This document shows, piece by piece, positions 1 to 8,819 of a stretch of 43,223 nt of DNA. This DNA comes from Frankiaceae bacterium (GTDB lineage: Bacteria > Actinomycetota > Actinomycetes > BP-191). Under the pieces are notes generated by a model, which worked only from the letters and a program-made list of their open reading frames with translations, did not search any database and had not been told where the DNA came from. The stretch is from contig JAVEEC010000101.1 of assembly GCA_030840645.1 (NCBI GenBank), forward strand, positions 1-43,223, given 5' to 3'. Position 1 is the first letter of the stretch. Every line of letters begins with the position of its first letter. Made by a program: the position numbers and the translations under genes.

Positions 1-2481
1 CGCGGTCTCCACCTCGCCGGTCTCGACGTTCGCCGCAGCCGGCGTCGCGGCGGCGGTGGGCTTGCCGGCGTCGCGGGTCTCGACGAAGACGCTCTCGAGG
101 TGCGACTGGTAGTTGCGCAGCGCCTCCTCGGCCTCCGGGAGTGTGATGTCGCCGCGCCCGATCAGCGCCTCCGTGTAGCGCTTGCGGGTCGACCGATGCG
201 ACTCGATGGTGTCGTAGAGCAGGGGCTGGGTGAACGACGGCTCGTCGACCTCGGAGTGGCCGCGGCGGCGGTAGCAGACCAGGTCGATCACGACGTCCTT
301 GTGGAACGCCTGGCGGAACTCGAACGCCAGCCGCCCGGCGCGGACGCACGCCTCCGGGTCGTCGCCGTTGACGTGCAGGATCGGCGCCTGCACCATCCGC
401 GCGACGTCGGTGCAGTAGACGGACGAGCGCGCGGACGCGGCCGACGTGGTGAAGCCGAGCTGGTTGTTGACGACGACGTGCACGGTGCCGCCGGTCCGGT
501 AGCCGGAGAGCTGGGACAGGTTCAGCGTCTCGGCGACGACGCCCTGGCCGGCGAACGCCGCGTCGCCGTGCAGCAGCAACGGCAGCACGGTGTAGCCGAG
601 CTCGCCCTTGTTGATCGTGTCCTGCTTGGCCCGCACGATGCCTTCGAGGACGGGGTCGACGGCCTCCAGGTGGGACGGGTTCGAGGCGAGCGAGACGGCG
701 ACCGTCGAGCCGTCCGGCGCCTTGAACGTGCCTTCCGCGCCGAGGTGGTACTTGACGTCGCCGGAGCCGTGCGCGGTGCCGGTGTCGATGTCGCCGTCGA
801 ACTCGCGGAAGATCTGGCCGTACGACTTCCCGACGATGTTCGCGAGGACGTTCAGGCGGCCGCGGTGCGGCATGCCGATCGCGACCTCGTCCAGCCCGAC
901 CTGCGCCGCCTCCGCGAGGACCGCGTCGAGCAGCGGGATGACGGCCTCGCCGCCTTCGAGCGAGAACCGCTTGTGGCCGACGTACTTGGTCTGCAGGAAG
1001 TTCTCGAACGCCTCCGCGGCGTTGAGGCGTTCGAGGATGCGGAGCTGCTCCTCGCGGTCGAACGACTCGTGCGGGACCTCGACACGTTCCTGGATCCACC
1101 TGCGCTGGCCCGGGTCCTGAATGTGCATGTACTCGATGCCGGTGGTGCGGCAGTACGAGTCGCGCAGGACGCCGAGCACCTCGCGCAGCCGCATCACCTG
1201 CCGGCCCGCGAAGCCACCCGTCGGGAACTCGCGGTCGAGGTCCCACAGCGTCAGGCCGTGGTTGAGGACGTCGAGGTCGGCGTGGCTGCGGCTGCGGTAG
1301 TTGAGCGGGTCGGTGTCGGCCATCAGGTGGCCGCGGACGCGGTACGCGTGGATCAGCTCGATCACCCGCGCGGGCTTCTCGATCTGCCCCTCGTGCGTCG
1401 TGGTGATGTCCTTGGTCCAGCGCACCGGCTCGTACGGGATGCGCAGGCTGTAGAACACCTGCTCGTAGAAGCCGTCCTCGCCGAGCAGCAGGCTGGACAG
1501 CAGCCGGAGGAAGTCGCCGGACTGCGCGCCCTGGATGATCCGGTGGTCGTACGTGCTGGTCAGCGTGATGGTCTTGCTGACCGCGAGCCGGGCGAGCGTG
1601 TCGGGCGACGCGCCCTGGTACTCGGCGGGGTACTCCATCGCGCCGACGCCGACGATCGTACCCTGGCCCGCCATCAGCCGCGGCACGGAGTGCACGGTGC
1701 CGATGGTGCCGGGGTTGGTGAGGCTGATCGTCGTGCCGGCGAAGTCGTCGGCCGTCAGCTTGTTGTTGCGCGCGCGGCGCACGATGTCCTCGTACGCCGA
1801 CCAGAACGACGCGAAGTCCATCGTCTCCGCGTTCTTCACGCTCGGCACCACGAGCTGGCGGGTGCCGTCCTCCTTCTGGAGGTCGATGGCGAGGCCGAGG
1901 TTGACGTGCTCGGGCGTGACGAGGACCGGCTTGCCGTCGGGGCCGTGCTCGAAGCCGTTGTTCATCGCGGGCATGGCCTTGCACGCCTGGACGACGGCGT
2001 ACCCGATGAGGTGGGTGAACGACACCTTGCCGCCGCGGTTGCGCGCGAGGTGGCGGTTGACGACCGTGCGGTTGTCCTCGAGCAGCTTCGCCGGAACGGC
2101 GCGGACGCTGGTCGCGGTCGGGACCGCGAGGCTCGCCTCCATGTTCTGCACGACCCGCGCGGCGGCCCCCTTGAGCGGGGTGCCGTGCGGCGCGGCCTTC
2201 GGCTGCGGCGCTTCGGTCTTCGGCGCGACTGCCTCGGGCGACGGCTTCGGCGGGGCGGGCTCGTTCGCGGCCTTGGCCTCGACCGTCGCGGCCTCGGTGC
2301 CGGCGGCGGGGCTCGCGGTCATGCCCTGGTCGGGCGGCGCCTCGCCCGGCGAGTAGTCGGCGAAGAAGTCCCACCAGGCGGGGTCGACGCTGTTCTTGTC
2401 GGCGAGGTACTGCTGGTAGATCTCGTCGACGAGCCAGACGTTGGTGCCGAACTCGGCGAGGCGGTCGGACTGGGCAGACAA
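1..2481 (-). CDS. kgd: Multifunctional 2-oxoglutarate decarboxylase/dehydrogenase E1 (Kgd), 3' end outside window
   Basis: The thiamine-diphosphate E1 of the actinobacterial 2-oxoglutarate dehydrogenase complex, fused to an E2-like acyltransferase domain; it feeds succinyl units into the TCA cycle. The first 827 codons are present; mycobacterial Kgd is about 1,230 residues, so roughly a third is missing beyond base 1. In order: an E1 N-terminal helix containing [13 protein letters not shown] (about residues 10-25), an Ala/Pro-rich linker (about 36-115), an acyltransferase domain (about 116-340) with the catalytic DHR motif in [13 protein letters not shown], then the E1 body with the HRGRLNVL and [12 protein letters not shown] regions. 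There is no lipoyl domain at the N-terminus, as usual for Kgd. I chose the TTG at 2481 because AGGGGG lies 8 nt upstream and the N-terminus then matches the family; no better start is in frame. Family assignment is very secure; the start is less so. Confidence 0.95.
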   Translation of the reverse strand, partial: MSAQSDRLAEFGTNVWLVDEIYQQYLADKNSVDPAWWDFFADYSPGEAPPDQGMTASPAAGTEAATVEAKAANEPAPPKPSPEAVAPKTEAPQPKAAPHGTPLKGAAARVVQNMEASLAVPTATSVRAVPAKLLEDNRTVVNRHLARNRGGKVSFTHLIGYAVVQACKAMPAMNNGFEHGPDGKPVLVTPEHVNLGLAIDLQKEDGTRQLVVPSVKNAETMDFASFWSAYEDIVRRARNNKLTADDFAGTTISLTNPGTIGTVHSVPRLMAGQGTIVGVGAMEYPAEYQGASPDTLARLAVSKTITLTSTYDHRIIQGAQSGDFLRLLSSLLLGEDGFYEQVFYSLRIPYEPVRWTKDITTTHEGQIEKPARVIELIHAYRVRGHLMADTDPLNYRSRSHADLDVLNHGLTLWDLDREFPTGGFAGRQVMRLREVLGVLRDSYCRTTGIEYMHIQDPGQRRWIQERVEVPHESFDREEQLRILERLNAAEAFENFLQTKYVGHKRFSLEGGEAVIPLLDAVLAEAAQVGLDEVAIGMPHRGRLNVLANIVGKSYGQIFREFDGDIDTGTAHGSGDVKYHLGAEGTFKAPDGSTVAVSLASNPSHLEAVDPVLEGIVRAKQDTINKGELGYTVLPLLLHGDAAFAGQGVVAETLNLSQLSGYRTGGTVHVVVNNQLGFTTSAASARSSVYCTDVARMVQAPILHVNGDDPEACVRAGRLAFEFRQAFHKDVVIDLVCYRRRGHSEVDEPSFTQPLLYDTIESHRSTRKRYTEALIGRGDITLPEAEEALRNYQSHLESVFVETRDAGKPTAAATPAAANVETGEVETA

Positions 2482-2522
2482 GTGGGACGCCCCCTGCGGC
2501 GGGTCGGTTCGTGGGCCGTCCA

Positions 2523-2552
2523 AGGCTACGCCGCGCGTGCGTGGGGGTCGAA
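2523..2552 (-). promoter_or_regulatory. Putative kgd promoter
   Basis: Read on the minus strand, TTCGAC (2552-2547) and TAGCCT (2528-2523) are separated by 18 nt, giving a plausible housekeeping -35/-10 pair about 40 nt upstream of the kgd TTG. It lies in the 79-nt gap after the methyltransferase stop. Found by eye only. Confidence 0.4.
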
Positions 2553-2560
2553 AGCGGTCG

Positions 2561-3382
2561 TTACACCGTCGCGACGGTGTAGGTGATCTGCTGCGGCAGC
2601 CGCAGCGAGCCGTCCGGCTCCGCGCCCGGCCGGAGCAGGTCGTACAGCTCCGCATGCACCTCGTCGAGCCGGTCGGCCGGGACGCGCTCCAGCGCGAACC
2701 GCTGCCCCTGCGACCAGGCCCACTCCCACCAGTGGTCGAGGTCGCGGAACGTCGCCTCGTACGTCTCCGTCTCCTGCGTCACCTCCGCGAACCCGACCGC
2801 GCGCAACGTCTCCACCAGCGCCTCCGGCGACGCGAGCGGGCCGGTGTCGGGACGGGCCGTGACGGCCTCGGGGAGGAAGCGTTCGAGCACCTGCCCGATC
2901 GCGCTCCACCGGGTCCGCGGCTGCGGCGGGAACGTCGTCAGCCCGAGCCGCCCGCCGTCGCGCAGCAGTCCCCGGTACGCCGTGAGCGCGGCCGTCGGGT
3001 CGGGCAGGAAGAAGATCACCAGCGCGGAGAGAACGGCGTCGAGCGGGCCCTCGACCTCCGGCGCCTCCGCGTCGCCGAGGCGGACCTCGACGTTGCCGAG
3101 ACCGCGGTCGCGGGCGTCGGCGGCCGTGCGTTCGACCATGCCGGGGGAGATGTCGAGGGCCGTCACCCGCCCCTCGGGCCCGACCGCCGCGGCGGCCGCG
3201 AACGTCGCCGCACCGCGCCCGCACCCCGCGTCGAGCACCCTGTCGCCCGGCTTCAGCGCGACCCGGTCCACGAGCCGTTGCGCGAAGACCGTGAAGTAGT
3301 CGACGCCGACGTTGTCGTAGGTCGGGGCGAGCCGGTCGAAGAGCCCGGCGATGCCCTGCTTCTGCTGCTCGGCGTCCGTCAC
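2561..3382 (-). CDS. Class I SAM-dependent methyltransferase
   Basis: A 273-residue predicted cytoplasmic methyltransferase of the UbiE/Methyltransf_11 type. Motif I is VLDAGCGRG at about residues 47-55, followed by an acidic strand end (ALDIS), a motif II-like [14 protein letters not shown] and a post-II segment [15 protein letters not shown]. The substrate cannot be read from sequence; the C-terminal 100 residues carry an aromatic-rich stretch ([10 protein letters not shown]) that may line the substrate pocket. The GTG start at 3382 overlaps the TGA of the acyl-CoA dehydrogenase by four bases (GTGA), so the two are almost certainly translated from one message. That pairing suggests a shared acyl or lipid substrate, but this is inference. 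Confidence 0.85.
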   Translation of the reverse strand: MTDAEQQKQGIAGLFDRLAPTYDNVGVDYFTVFAQRLVDRVALKPGDRVLDAGCGRGAATFAAAAAVGPEGRVTALDISPGMVERTAADARDRGLGNVEVRLGDAEAPEVEGPLDAVLSALVIFFLPDPTAALTAYRGLLRDGGRLGLTTFPPQPRTRWSAIGQVLERFLPEAVTARPDTGPLASPEALVETLRAVGFAEVTQETETYEATFRDLDHWWEWAWSQGQRFALERVPADRLDEVHAELYDLLRPGAEPDGSLRLPQQITYTVATV

Positions 3383-4542
3383 AGCCCCATCGTCTTGGAG
3401 ATGACGAGCAGCTGCACCTCCGACGCGCCCTCGACCACGCGCAGTATCCGGAGGTGGCGCAGCACGTGCTCGATCGGCCCCTCTTTCAGCAGCCCCATGC
3501 CGCCGAACACCTGGAGGCAACGGTCGGCCACGGCGTACGCGCGTTCGGTGTCGTAGTACTTCACGATCGACGCGTCGAGCATCGGCTCCTGCCCCGCGTC
3601 GACGGCCCAGGCGAGGTGGTACGTCAGCCACCGCATCGCCTCGATCTCGGCCTTGCTCTCGGCGAGCTTGAACGACACACCCTGGAACTTGCCCAACGGC
3701 TTGCCGAACGCCGTGCGCGCCTTCGCGTGCTCGACGGCGGAGGAGAGGCACCACTCGGCCAGGCCGAGGCACTGCGCGCCGATGTACGCGCGACCCGCGT
3801 TGAGGAACCGCATCGCCGCGAAGAAGCCGAGCCCGACCTCGCCGACGACGTGGTCGCCGGGCACTCGCGCGTCCTCCAGGATCAACTCGGACGGGTGCGA
3901 GTCGCCGATCGTGAGCTGCCGCTTGCCCGGCGTCCACTGCGACCGCGGGACGACGAACGCCGTGATGCCACCGGCCGCGCGCTTCTCCGGGTCGGTCACC
4001 GCGAACACCACCGCGAAGTCGGCGCGGTCGGCGTTGGTGATGTAGTGCTTGCGGCCGGTGATGACCCAGTCGTCGCCGTCCCTCGTCGCCCGCGTCTTGA
4101 TGGCCTGCGCGTCGCTGCCCGCCTCCGGCTCGGTCAGCGCGAAGCACATCGTCTGCTCGCCTTTGACGAGCGGGACGAGGTAGGTGTCCCACAGGTGCTC
4201 GGGGAGATCGAGGAGCAGGGGCGACGGGCCCTCGGGGTTCGGCGGTGCGACGGCGTACGTCGCGAGCCGCAGGCCGGAGGCGGCGGCGTCCTCGACCAGC
4301 AGGGCCATGCCGAGCGTCGACAGTCCAGAACCGCCGACCGACTCGGGCAGGTGGGCGGCGTAGAAGCCCTCCTCGCAGGCCCGGCGCTTGACCGTCGCGG
4401 CGGCGGCGCGGACCGCGTCGTCGAACGTTCCCGCGTGGATCGACGGCGCGACCGTCTCTTCGAGCGGGCGGACCTCGCGGTCGAGGAACGCCGCGAACGA
4501 CGCCCGCAGCGCGACCAGCTCCTCGGGGATCGTGAAGTCCAT
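3379..4542 (-). CDS. Acyl-CoA dehydrogenase family protein
   Basis: A 387-residue flavoprotein of the usual family length, expected to catalyse FAD-dependent alpha,beta-dehydrogenation of an acyl-CoA. Visible landmarks are the N-terminal helical domain (PEELVALRASFAAFLDREV), the middle beta-domain signature MCFALTEPEAGSDAQAIKT around residues 130-150, a second signature GRKHYITNADRADF, and the C-terminal helical domain QVFGGMGLLKEGPIEHVLR. The catalytic base of medium/short-chain enzymes corresponds to the Glu in VVEGASEVQ near residue 372, so the enzyme looks active. Substrate is unknown. It shares a 4-base overlap with the downstream methyltransferase. A dispersed 50-bp repeat lies 45 nt upstream of its ATG and may separate it from the FAD oxidoreductase gene. 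Confidence 0.92.
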   Translation of the reverse strand: MDFTIPEELVALRASFAAFLDREVRPLEETVAPSIHAGTFDDAVRAAAATVKRRACEEGFYAAHLPESVGGSGLSTLGMALLVEDAAASGLRLATYAVAPPNPEGPSPLLLDLPEHLWDTYLVPLVKGEQTMCFALTEPEAGSDAQAIKTRATRDGDDWVITGRKHYITNADRADFAVVFAVTDPEKRAAGGITAFVVPRSQWTPGKRQLTIGDSHPSELILEDARVPGDHVVGEVGLGFFAAMRFLNAGRAYIGAQCLGLAEWCLSSAVEHAKARTAFGKPLGKFQGVSFKLAESKAEIEAMRWLTYHLAWAVDAGQEPMLDASIVKYYDTERAYAVADRCLQVFGGMGLLKEGPIEHVLRHLRILRVVEGASEVQLLVISKTMGL

Positions 4543-4583
4543 GCGCCGGATCGTAGGCGCGGCCCTCGGCGGGGGGCCGCGAC

Positions 4584-4639
4584 CTCGTTCTGTGCAGTTC
4601 CCCCGCCCCTCTCGAGCGTGGTGATCTTCACAGAACGAG
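4584..4639. repeat. Dispersed intergenic repeat, copy A, with 11-bp inverted ends
   Basis: The ends CTCGTTCTGTG (4584-4594) and CACAGAACGAG (4629-4639) are perfect inverted repeats. The 50-nt core 4587-4636, reverse complemented, matches 11059-11108 at 47 of 50 positions by my count. It lies between two leftward genes (the FAD oxidoreductase stop at 4643 and the ACAD start at 4542). No coding capacity is evident. A REP- or MITE-like element or a regulatory hairpin are both possible. Confidence 0.8.
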
Positions 4640-4642
4640 TTG

Positions 4643-6181
4643 CTAGCGTCCGAGGTCGGCGAGGACGCGGGCGGCGGCGTTGTGCCCGGCGGCGCCGATC
4701 ACCGAGCCGGCGGGGTGGCAGCCGGCGCTGCACGCGTACAGGCCGTCGAGGCCGGTGGCGTACGGCATCCGGTCGGCGAACGCGACGCCGTTGTCGACGT
4801 GGTGGATGTGGCCGCCGGTGATGCCGAAGTGGCGTTCGATGCCGGGCGGCGGCAGCGGGAACGTGTCCGCCACCAGCGCCGACGTACCCGGCGCGAAGCG
4901 GTCGCAGAGCGACAGCAGGTGGTCGACGTAGCGGGGCAGCTCGGCGTCCCACGTCGAGCCGGCCAGGGCGTACGGCACGGACTGCACGAACAGTGCCGAC
5001 GAGTGGTGCCCGCCCTCGTCGCGCAGCGACGGGTCCACGGTCGTGTGGACGTACCACTCGATGGTCGGGAACTCCGGCAGCCGCCCCGCCTGCACGTCCG
5101 CCCACTGGCGGCGGACGGCGTCGAGGACGTCGGGCACCTGGGGCAGCAGGTGGATGGTGGCGCCGAACGGGCTCGCGGCGCCGTCGGGGAGGCAGGTGAA
5201 GCGGGGCAGGTCGCGCAGCGCGAGGTTGACCTTGAGCGTCGAGCCCGGCAGTCGCACGGCCTCCATCCGCGAACGCAGCGGGGCCGGGAAAGCGCTGCCC
5301 GCCAGCGACATCAGGCGGTACGGGTCGCAGCCGCCGACGACCACGTGCGCGCCGACCTCCTCGCCGGACTCCAGCGCGACGCCGGTCACGGCGCCGCCGG
5401 AGACGACGACGGACGCGACGGGGGAGCCGGTGCGGATCACCGCGCCTGCTGCGCGCGCAGCATCGGCGAGCAGGCCGGTCACCGTGCCCATGCCGCCGCG
5501 CACGATCATCCAGGTGCCGTCCGCGCCGGGGAGGCGGCACATGTTGTGCACGAGGAAGTTGTGGCCTGACCCCGGGGTGTCAGGACCTGCGGCGAGTCCT
5601 GACAGGCCGTCGGTGACGGCGTACATCGCGACGACCAGGTCGGAGTCGAACTCGAAGCGCGCGAGGTAGTCCGCGACCGACCCGCGACACAGCGAGACGA
5701 ACGCGTCGCGCAGCGACGAGCGGACGTACCGCTCCGCTGTCTCCTCGACGGTCCCCGGCTCGGCCAGCCAGGCCGGCGCGAGATCCTCGCGCAGTGCAGC
5801 CAGCTCGGCCTGCAGCGCCTCGTCGGCCTTCCAGTCGGCGGGGGAGAAGAACTCCTCGAACTGCCGCCGTACGGCGTCCCGGTCCGACCCCATCAGCAGG
5901 TACGACGAGCCGGTCGTCGGCAGGAAGTAGTGCGGGTCGCGGCGCAGCAGCGGCAGGTCGATGCCGAGGGTCCGTACGAGCTCCGGCGGCATCAGCCCGA
6001 GGAGGTACGCGCCCGTCGACTGCCGCAGTCCTGGGACGTTCGGGAACGGCGCCTCGGTGCGCGCCGCGCCGCCGACGACCGGTGCCGCTTCGAGGACGGC
6101 GACGGACAGGCCGACGCGGGCGAGCAGCGTGGCGGCGACGAGTGCGTTGTGACCTGCGCCGATGACGGCGACGTCGGGCAT
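4643..6181 (-). CDS. Phytoene-desaturase-like FAD/NAD(P)-dependent oxidoreductase
   Basis: A 512-residue flavin amine oxidase/phytoene dehydrogenase relative (COG1233 type). The dinucleotide-binding N-terminus reads DVAVIGAGHNALVAATLLAR, followed by a second-strand acidic residue in VAVLEAAPVVGGAARTE, the usual FAD contacts. The C-terminus carries the typical closing FAD motif, GLDGLYACSAGCHPAGSV followed by GAAGHNAAARVLADL. The middle region has FGATIHLLPQVPDVLDAV and a histidine-rich GHIHHVDNG; it resembles the uncharacterised PYROXD2-like branch rather than carotenoid CrtI. No carotenoid genes are nearby, so a pigment role is unsupported. It may act on a lipid or aromatic substrate. ATG at 6181 is clear. 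Only 23 nt separate it from the DUF3052 gene upstream, so the two are probably co-transcribed. Confidence 0.88.
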   Translation of the reverse strand: MPDVAVIGAGHNALVAATLLARVGLSVAVLEAAPVVGGAARTEAPFPNVPGLRQSTGAYLLGLMPPELVRTLGIDLPLLRRDPHYFLPTTGSSYLLMGSDRDAVRRQFEEFFSPADWKADEALQAELAALREDLAPAWLAEPGTVEETAERYVRSSLRDAFVSLCRGSVADYLARFEFDSDLVVAMYAVTDGLSGLAAGPDTPGSGHNFLVHNMCRLPGADGTWMIVRGGMGTVTGLLADAARAAGAVIRTGSPVASVVVSGGAVTGVALESGEEVGAHVVVGGCDPYRLMSLAGSAFPAPLRSRMEAVRLPGSTLKVNLALRDLPRFTCLPDGAASPFGATIHLLPQVPDVLDAVRRQWADVQAGRLPEFPTIEWYVHTTVDPSLRDEGGHHSSALFVQSVPYALAGSTWDAELPRYVDHLLSLCDRFAPGTSALVADTFPLPPPGIERHFGITGGHIHHVDNGVAFADRMPYATGLDGLYACSAGCHPAGSVIGAAGHNAAARVLADLGR

Positions 6182-6204
6182 GGGGCCTCCTCGGTGGCGC
6201 GAGG

Positions 6205-6635
6205 CTACGGGACGCGGCGTTCGCGCCGCCAGACCAGCCGCAGACCCGACCAGACATCGGTGACGGCGCAGACCTTGTTGTCGACCAGGCCGAGCGGGAG
6301 GGCGACGTCGCGGATCGAGTCCTCGGTGATGTCGGTCGCGACACCGGAGGACTTCTTCGGCCAGGCGACCCAGAGCGAGGCGCCGGGGAACACGGCCTGC
6401 CCCAGCTCGGGGACGCGGCGTCGCAGCTCCGCGAACGACGCCGTGAACAGCACGACGACGTCGGCCCGCAGCGGGCCGCGAGCGCGCACCGTGACGCCCT
6501 CGGGCAGCGGGACGAGGTACTCGTCGGCGAACCCGTCGGGCGCGCCGAGGAGGCGCACGTCGGACCCGGCCTTGACGCCGAGCTTCGCGGGCAGGGGCGT
6601 CCCCGAGTACCCGGCGGCTACGGGAGCCTCGTCAC
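6205..6635 (-). pseudogene. DUF3052-family protein, apparent frameshift near its start
   Basis: The frame ending at 6205 encodes a small DUF3052-type protein of unknown function; the C-terminus (VTDVWSGLRLVWRRE) and the internal SLWVAWPKKSSGVATDITE are characteristic. The conserved N-terminal block AGYSGTPLPAKLGVKAG is readable in the same frame from about 6612 to 6562. No ATG, GTG or TTG opens that frame upstream before an in-frame TGA near 6800, and starting at the first downstream GTG (6558) would delete the block. A GTG at 6635, overlapping the upstream peptide stop as GTGA, is the natural start but sits one base out of phase and runs into TAG at 6620-6618. One extra base, for example in the CCC run at 6624-6622, would restore it. 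Either a real inactivating deletion or a sequencing error. Confidence 0.65.
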
Positions 6636-6802
6636 CGCGGGCACGGCGTCGGGCCGAAGACCTTCTGCCACGCCTTGGTGCTGACGACGGTGCAGAGGGC
6701 GGTGCAGGGCGCGCCGACGCAGGCGTTCGCGGCGGGCGCCACGGTGCCGAACGACGCGAACGCGACGGCCGTCGCGGCCAGGACGAGGCGGGTGCGCTTC
6801 AC
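6632..6802 (-). CDS. Small secreted cysteine-containing peptide (56 aa)
   Basis: GTG at 6802 is preceded by GGAGG with a 7-nt spacer. The product opens with a short basic segment (KRTR), a hydrophobic core (LVLAATAVAFASFG) and a likely signal-peptidase site after APAANA. The mature part of about 30 residues has four cysteines (ACVGAPCTALC and TPCPR) and one Trp, suggesting a disulfide-bonded extracellular peptide. I do not recognise the family. Its TGA overlaps the GTG expected to start the DUF3052 gene. Possible alternative: a coincidental ORF, but the ribosome site, signal peptide and an upstream promoter argue against that. Confidence 0.6.
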   Translation of the reverse strand: MKRTRLVLAATAVAFASFGTVAPAANACVGAPCTALCTVVSTKAWQKVFGPTPCPR

Positions 6803-6840
6803 GAGGGGACCTCCGGTGTAGGGGGGAGAAACCGGGGCGC

Positions 6841-6870
6841 AACGTACGGCTGCCGCGAAGCCGCGGTCAA
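6841..6870 (-). promoter_or_regulatory. Putative promoter of the 56-aa secreted peptide gene
   Basis: On the minus strand TTGACC (6870-6865, overlapping the stop of the GNAT-APH gene) and TACGTT (6846-6841) are 18 nt apart, a good fit to -35/-10 boxes. The spacer contains a small GC hairpin. A CCCCTACA motif lies just downstream at 6824-6817. Confidence 0.45.
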
Positions 6871-8345
6871 TGCCCCGGCAGCAGCCGCGCCGCCCGCTCG
6901 ACGTGCGCGCCCCACCAGGCCAGCTCGTCCGGCTGCCCCGCCTTCGACCAGCCGAGCTGGAGGAACGCCCCCAGCAACGCGAGCGTCACCTGTCGGTCCC
7001 ACCACGGCGCGGTGTCGACGCCGTGCGCGTCCAGCGCCACGCGGTAGGTGGCGAGGGTCGCGTCCTTCGACTCGGGGAGGCGCTCGCAGTTGACGGCGAC
7101 GTACCACGCGAGGTCCGCCGTCGCGGGGCCCGGTCCCGGCCGGTCCCAGTCGAGCAGGATCACCCGGCCGTCGTCGGAGCGGCGGCCGAGGTTGCCGAGC
7201 TTCCAGTCGCCGTGCAGCAGCGTCGCCGGCGTCCCCGCCAGCGCCGCGCAGAGCGGCCACGGGTCGTCGAGCAGCGGCAGGACGACGTCCGCGAGGCCGG
7301 ATGCGTTGCGGCGCAACGCCTCCCACCCCGGCGCGACGTAACGCGGCACGTCCGCGTCCGGCTCGGCGGCGGTGATGCCGGGCGCGAACATCGCGTACCG
7401 CGACGCCATCGGCATCAACGCGTCGAGCCCGGACCGTTCCCAGAACGCCGCGTGCATCGCCGCCATCGCCGCCAGGAACGCGCGGTGGTCGTCCATCGAG
7501 ACCGGCGCGTCCTCCGGCACCAGCCACGGCGACACGTCGCGCATCAGCAGCGCGGCGGGGTACGCCGCCCCGGCACCCCGCGCCGCGCCGACGACGGTGT
7601 GGTCGATCGCCGCCGGGACGGCGTCGTAGAGACCGCGCTCCCAGAGCGCGACGGCGCGGCACCCGGCGTCGCCGCTCGCGCGGAGCAGCCAGTCGGAGCC
7701 GACGTCGAACGTCTTGAGGACGTACGCCTCCCCGCCGATCACGACCGACTCCATCGCCGCGCCGCTCTTGCCGTCGGCGCTGCGCAACGGCGCCCGCGCC
7801 GTCGCCCCGGCCACCAGCGCGTCGGCCGAGGGCGCGACGGGGCGCAGCAGGTAGAGGACGTGCGGCAGGCCGGCGTGGACGACGTCGCCGGCGTACGTCA
7901 TGCCGAGGCGTTCCATCACGGCCCGCGAGCGGGCGTTGCCCGGCAGTGTGACGGCGGCGATCTCGGAGTCGTTGCGCCCCAGCGTGTTCGCGGCGTACGC
8001 GATCGCTCCGCGCGCGGCCTCGGTGGCGTAGCCGCGGCCCCAGGCGTCGGGGTGCAGCCGCCAGCCGAGGTCGACGTAGGGCCGGTCGGCGAACGGCTTC
8101 AGCACCTGCACGCCGACCAGCCGGCCGGTGTCGCGCTCGACGATCGCGAAGAAGCCGTAGCCGGGCGGGTGGCCGCGGCCGCGCCACTCCGCGAGGCGTG
8201 CCCGCTCCTCGGCGGGCCCGGCCGACGGCGGCGACGCCAGCCAGTCCGTGACGGCCGCGTGGCGGTGCAGCTCGTACAGCGCGTCCGCGTCGTCGTCGGT
8301 CAGGTCGCGGACGGCGAGTCGCGGGGTCTCGTACAGCACGGCCAC
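6867..8345 (-). CDS. GNAT acetyltransferase-aminoglycoside phosphotransferase fusion
   Basis: A 492-residue predicted bifunctional enzyme. Residues about 5-170 form a RimJ/RimL-like N-acetyltransferase: TPRLAVRDLTDDDAD start, the LVGVQVLKPF strand, and the acetyl-CoA loop WGRGYATEAARGA (102-114), ending ARSRAVMERLGM. Residues about 195-492 form an APH/choline-kinase-like domain: ATP-binding lysine in EAYVLKTFD, the Brenner catalytic loop HGDWKLGN (378-385) and a metal-binding DWD in VILLDWDRPG. All key kinase residues seem present. Substrates are unknown; an antibiotic-modifying or metabolite-modifying role is possible. The order GNAT then APH recalls the bifunctional AAC(6')-APH(2'') enzyme, but I cannot claim orthology. 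Start: GTG 8345 (or GTG 8339); neither has a good ribosome site. Divergent from the split-barrel gene with only 18 nt between them. Confidence 0.82.
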   Translation of the reverse strand: MAVLYETPRLAVRDLTDDDADALYELHRHAAVTDWLASPPSAGPAEERARLAEWRGRGHPPGYGFFAIVERDTGRLVGVQVLKPFADRPYVDLGWRLHPDAWGRGYATEAARGAIAYAANTLGRNDSEIAAVTLPGNARSRAVMERLGMTYAGDVVHAGLPHVLYLLRPVAPSADALVAGATARAPLRSADGKSGAAMESVVIGGEAYVLKTFDVGSDWLLRASGDAGCRAVALWERGLYDAVPAAIDHTVVGAARGAGAAYPAALLMRDVSPWLVPEDAPVSMDDHRAFLAAMAAMHAAFWERSGLDALMPMASRYAMFAPGITAAEPDADVPRYVAPGWEALRRNASGLADVVLPLLDDPWPLCAALAGTPATLLHGDWKLGNLGRRSDDGRVILLDWDRPGPGPATADLAWYVAVNCERLPESKDATLATYRVALDAHGVDTAPWWDRQVTLALLGAFLQLGWSKAGQPDELAWWGAHVERAARLLPGH

Positions 8346-8363
8346 GCGCGGGAGGCTACGCGC

Positions 8364-8774
8364 ATGATCCCCGACCAGGTCCAGGCGGTCATCGACGCGT
8401 CGCCGCTCGGCCACCTCGTCACGCTCAACCCCGACGGCTCGCCGCAGGTGAGCGTCGTCTGGGTCGGCGTCGAGGACGGCGAGCTGGTCGTCGCGTCGAT
8501 CGGGCCACGGCAGAAGCTCCGCAACGTCGAGCGCGACCCGCGCGTCGCCGTGTCGTTCGAGGCGCAGGGGGACAACGGGATCGGCATGCGCAACTACCTC
8601 GTCGTGCACGGCCGCGGCCGGGTCACCGAGGGCGGCGCGCCGGAGCTGCTGCAGCGGCTCGCGTACGGGTACGTCGGCCCCGGGGTGACGTTCCCGCCGA
8701 TGCCGGATCCGCCGCCCGGGTACGTCCTGCGCATCGCCCCCGACCGCTACGGCGGCGCCGGCCCCTGGGCCTGA
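8364..8774 (+). CDS. Pyridoxamine-5'-phosphate-oxidase-like split-barrel protein (FMN or F420 binding)
   Basis: A 136-residue protein with the split beta-barrel flavin-reductase fold typical of the actinobacterial PPOX-class F420-dependent family: GHLVTLNPDGSPQVSVVWVGV, then GPRQKLRNVERDPRVAVSFE, and a C-terminal GYVLRIAPDRYGG. Such proteins bind FMN, F420 or heme and reduce small molecules; the exact cofactor is not readable. ATG at 8364 has GGAGG 8 nt upstream, a secure start. Its ribosome site occupies the 18-nt gap shared with the divergent GNAT-APH gene, so at least one promoter of the pair must lie within the other's coding sequence. Unrelated in function to the SOS cassette that follows. 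Confidence 0.87.
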   Translation: MIPDQVQAVIDASPLGHLVTLNPDGSPQVSVVWVGVEDGELVVASIGPRQKLRNVERDPRVAVSFEAQGDNGIGMRNYLVVHGRGRVTEGGAPELLQRLAYGYVGPGVTFPPMPDPPPGYVLRIAPDRYGGAGPWA

Positions 8775-8782
8775 TCTCCGGC

Positions 8783-8812
8783 TTGCCGTTCGAACACCTG
8801 TTCGAATACTCT
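8783..8812 (+). promoter_or_regulatory. LexA-controlled SOS promoter of the imuA'-imuB-dnaE2 cassette
   Basis: TTGCCG (8783-8788) and TACTCT (8807-8812), 18 nt apart, form a -35/-10 pair. The spacer holds a perfect actinobacterial/Gram-positive LexA palindrome, TCGAACACCTGTTCGA (8790-8805). The -10 ends 7 nt before the imuA' ATG, and no Shine-Dalgarno is present, so the transcript is probably leaderless. LexA bound here would occlude RNA polymerase directly. Confidence 0.9.
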
Positions 8813-8819
8813 CAACGGC

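Noticed and set aside
100..2586. Long rightward open frame of about 828 codons opposite kgd
   Set aside because: It is the antisense shadow of a clear Kgd protein. The product is Arg/Val/Asp-rich with no domain, as expected in GC-rich DNA.
4643..6181. Carotenoid biosynthesis gene (crtI)
   Set aside because: The FAD motifs fit, but the sequence is closer to PYROXD2-like oxidoreductases and no phytoene synthase or cyclase gene is nearby.
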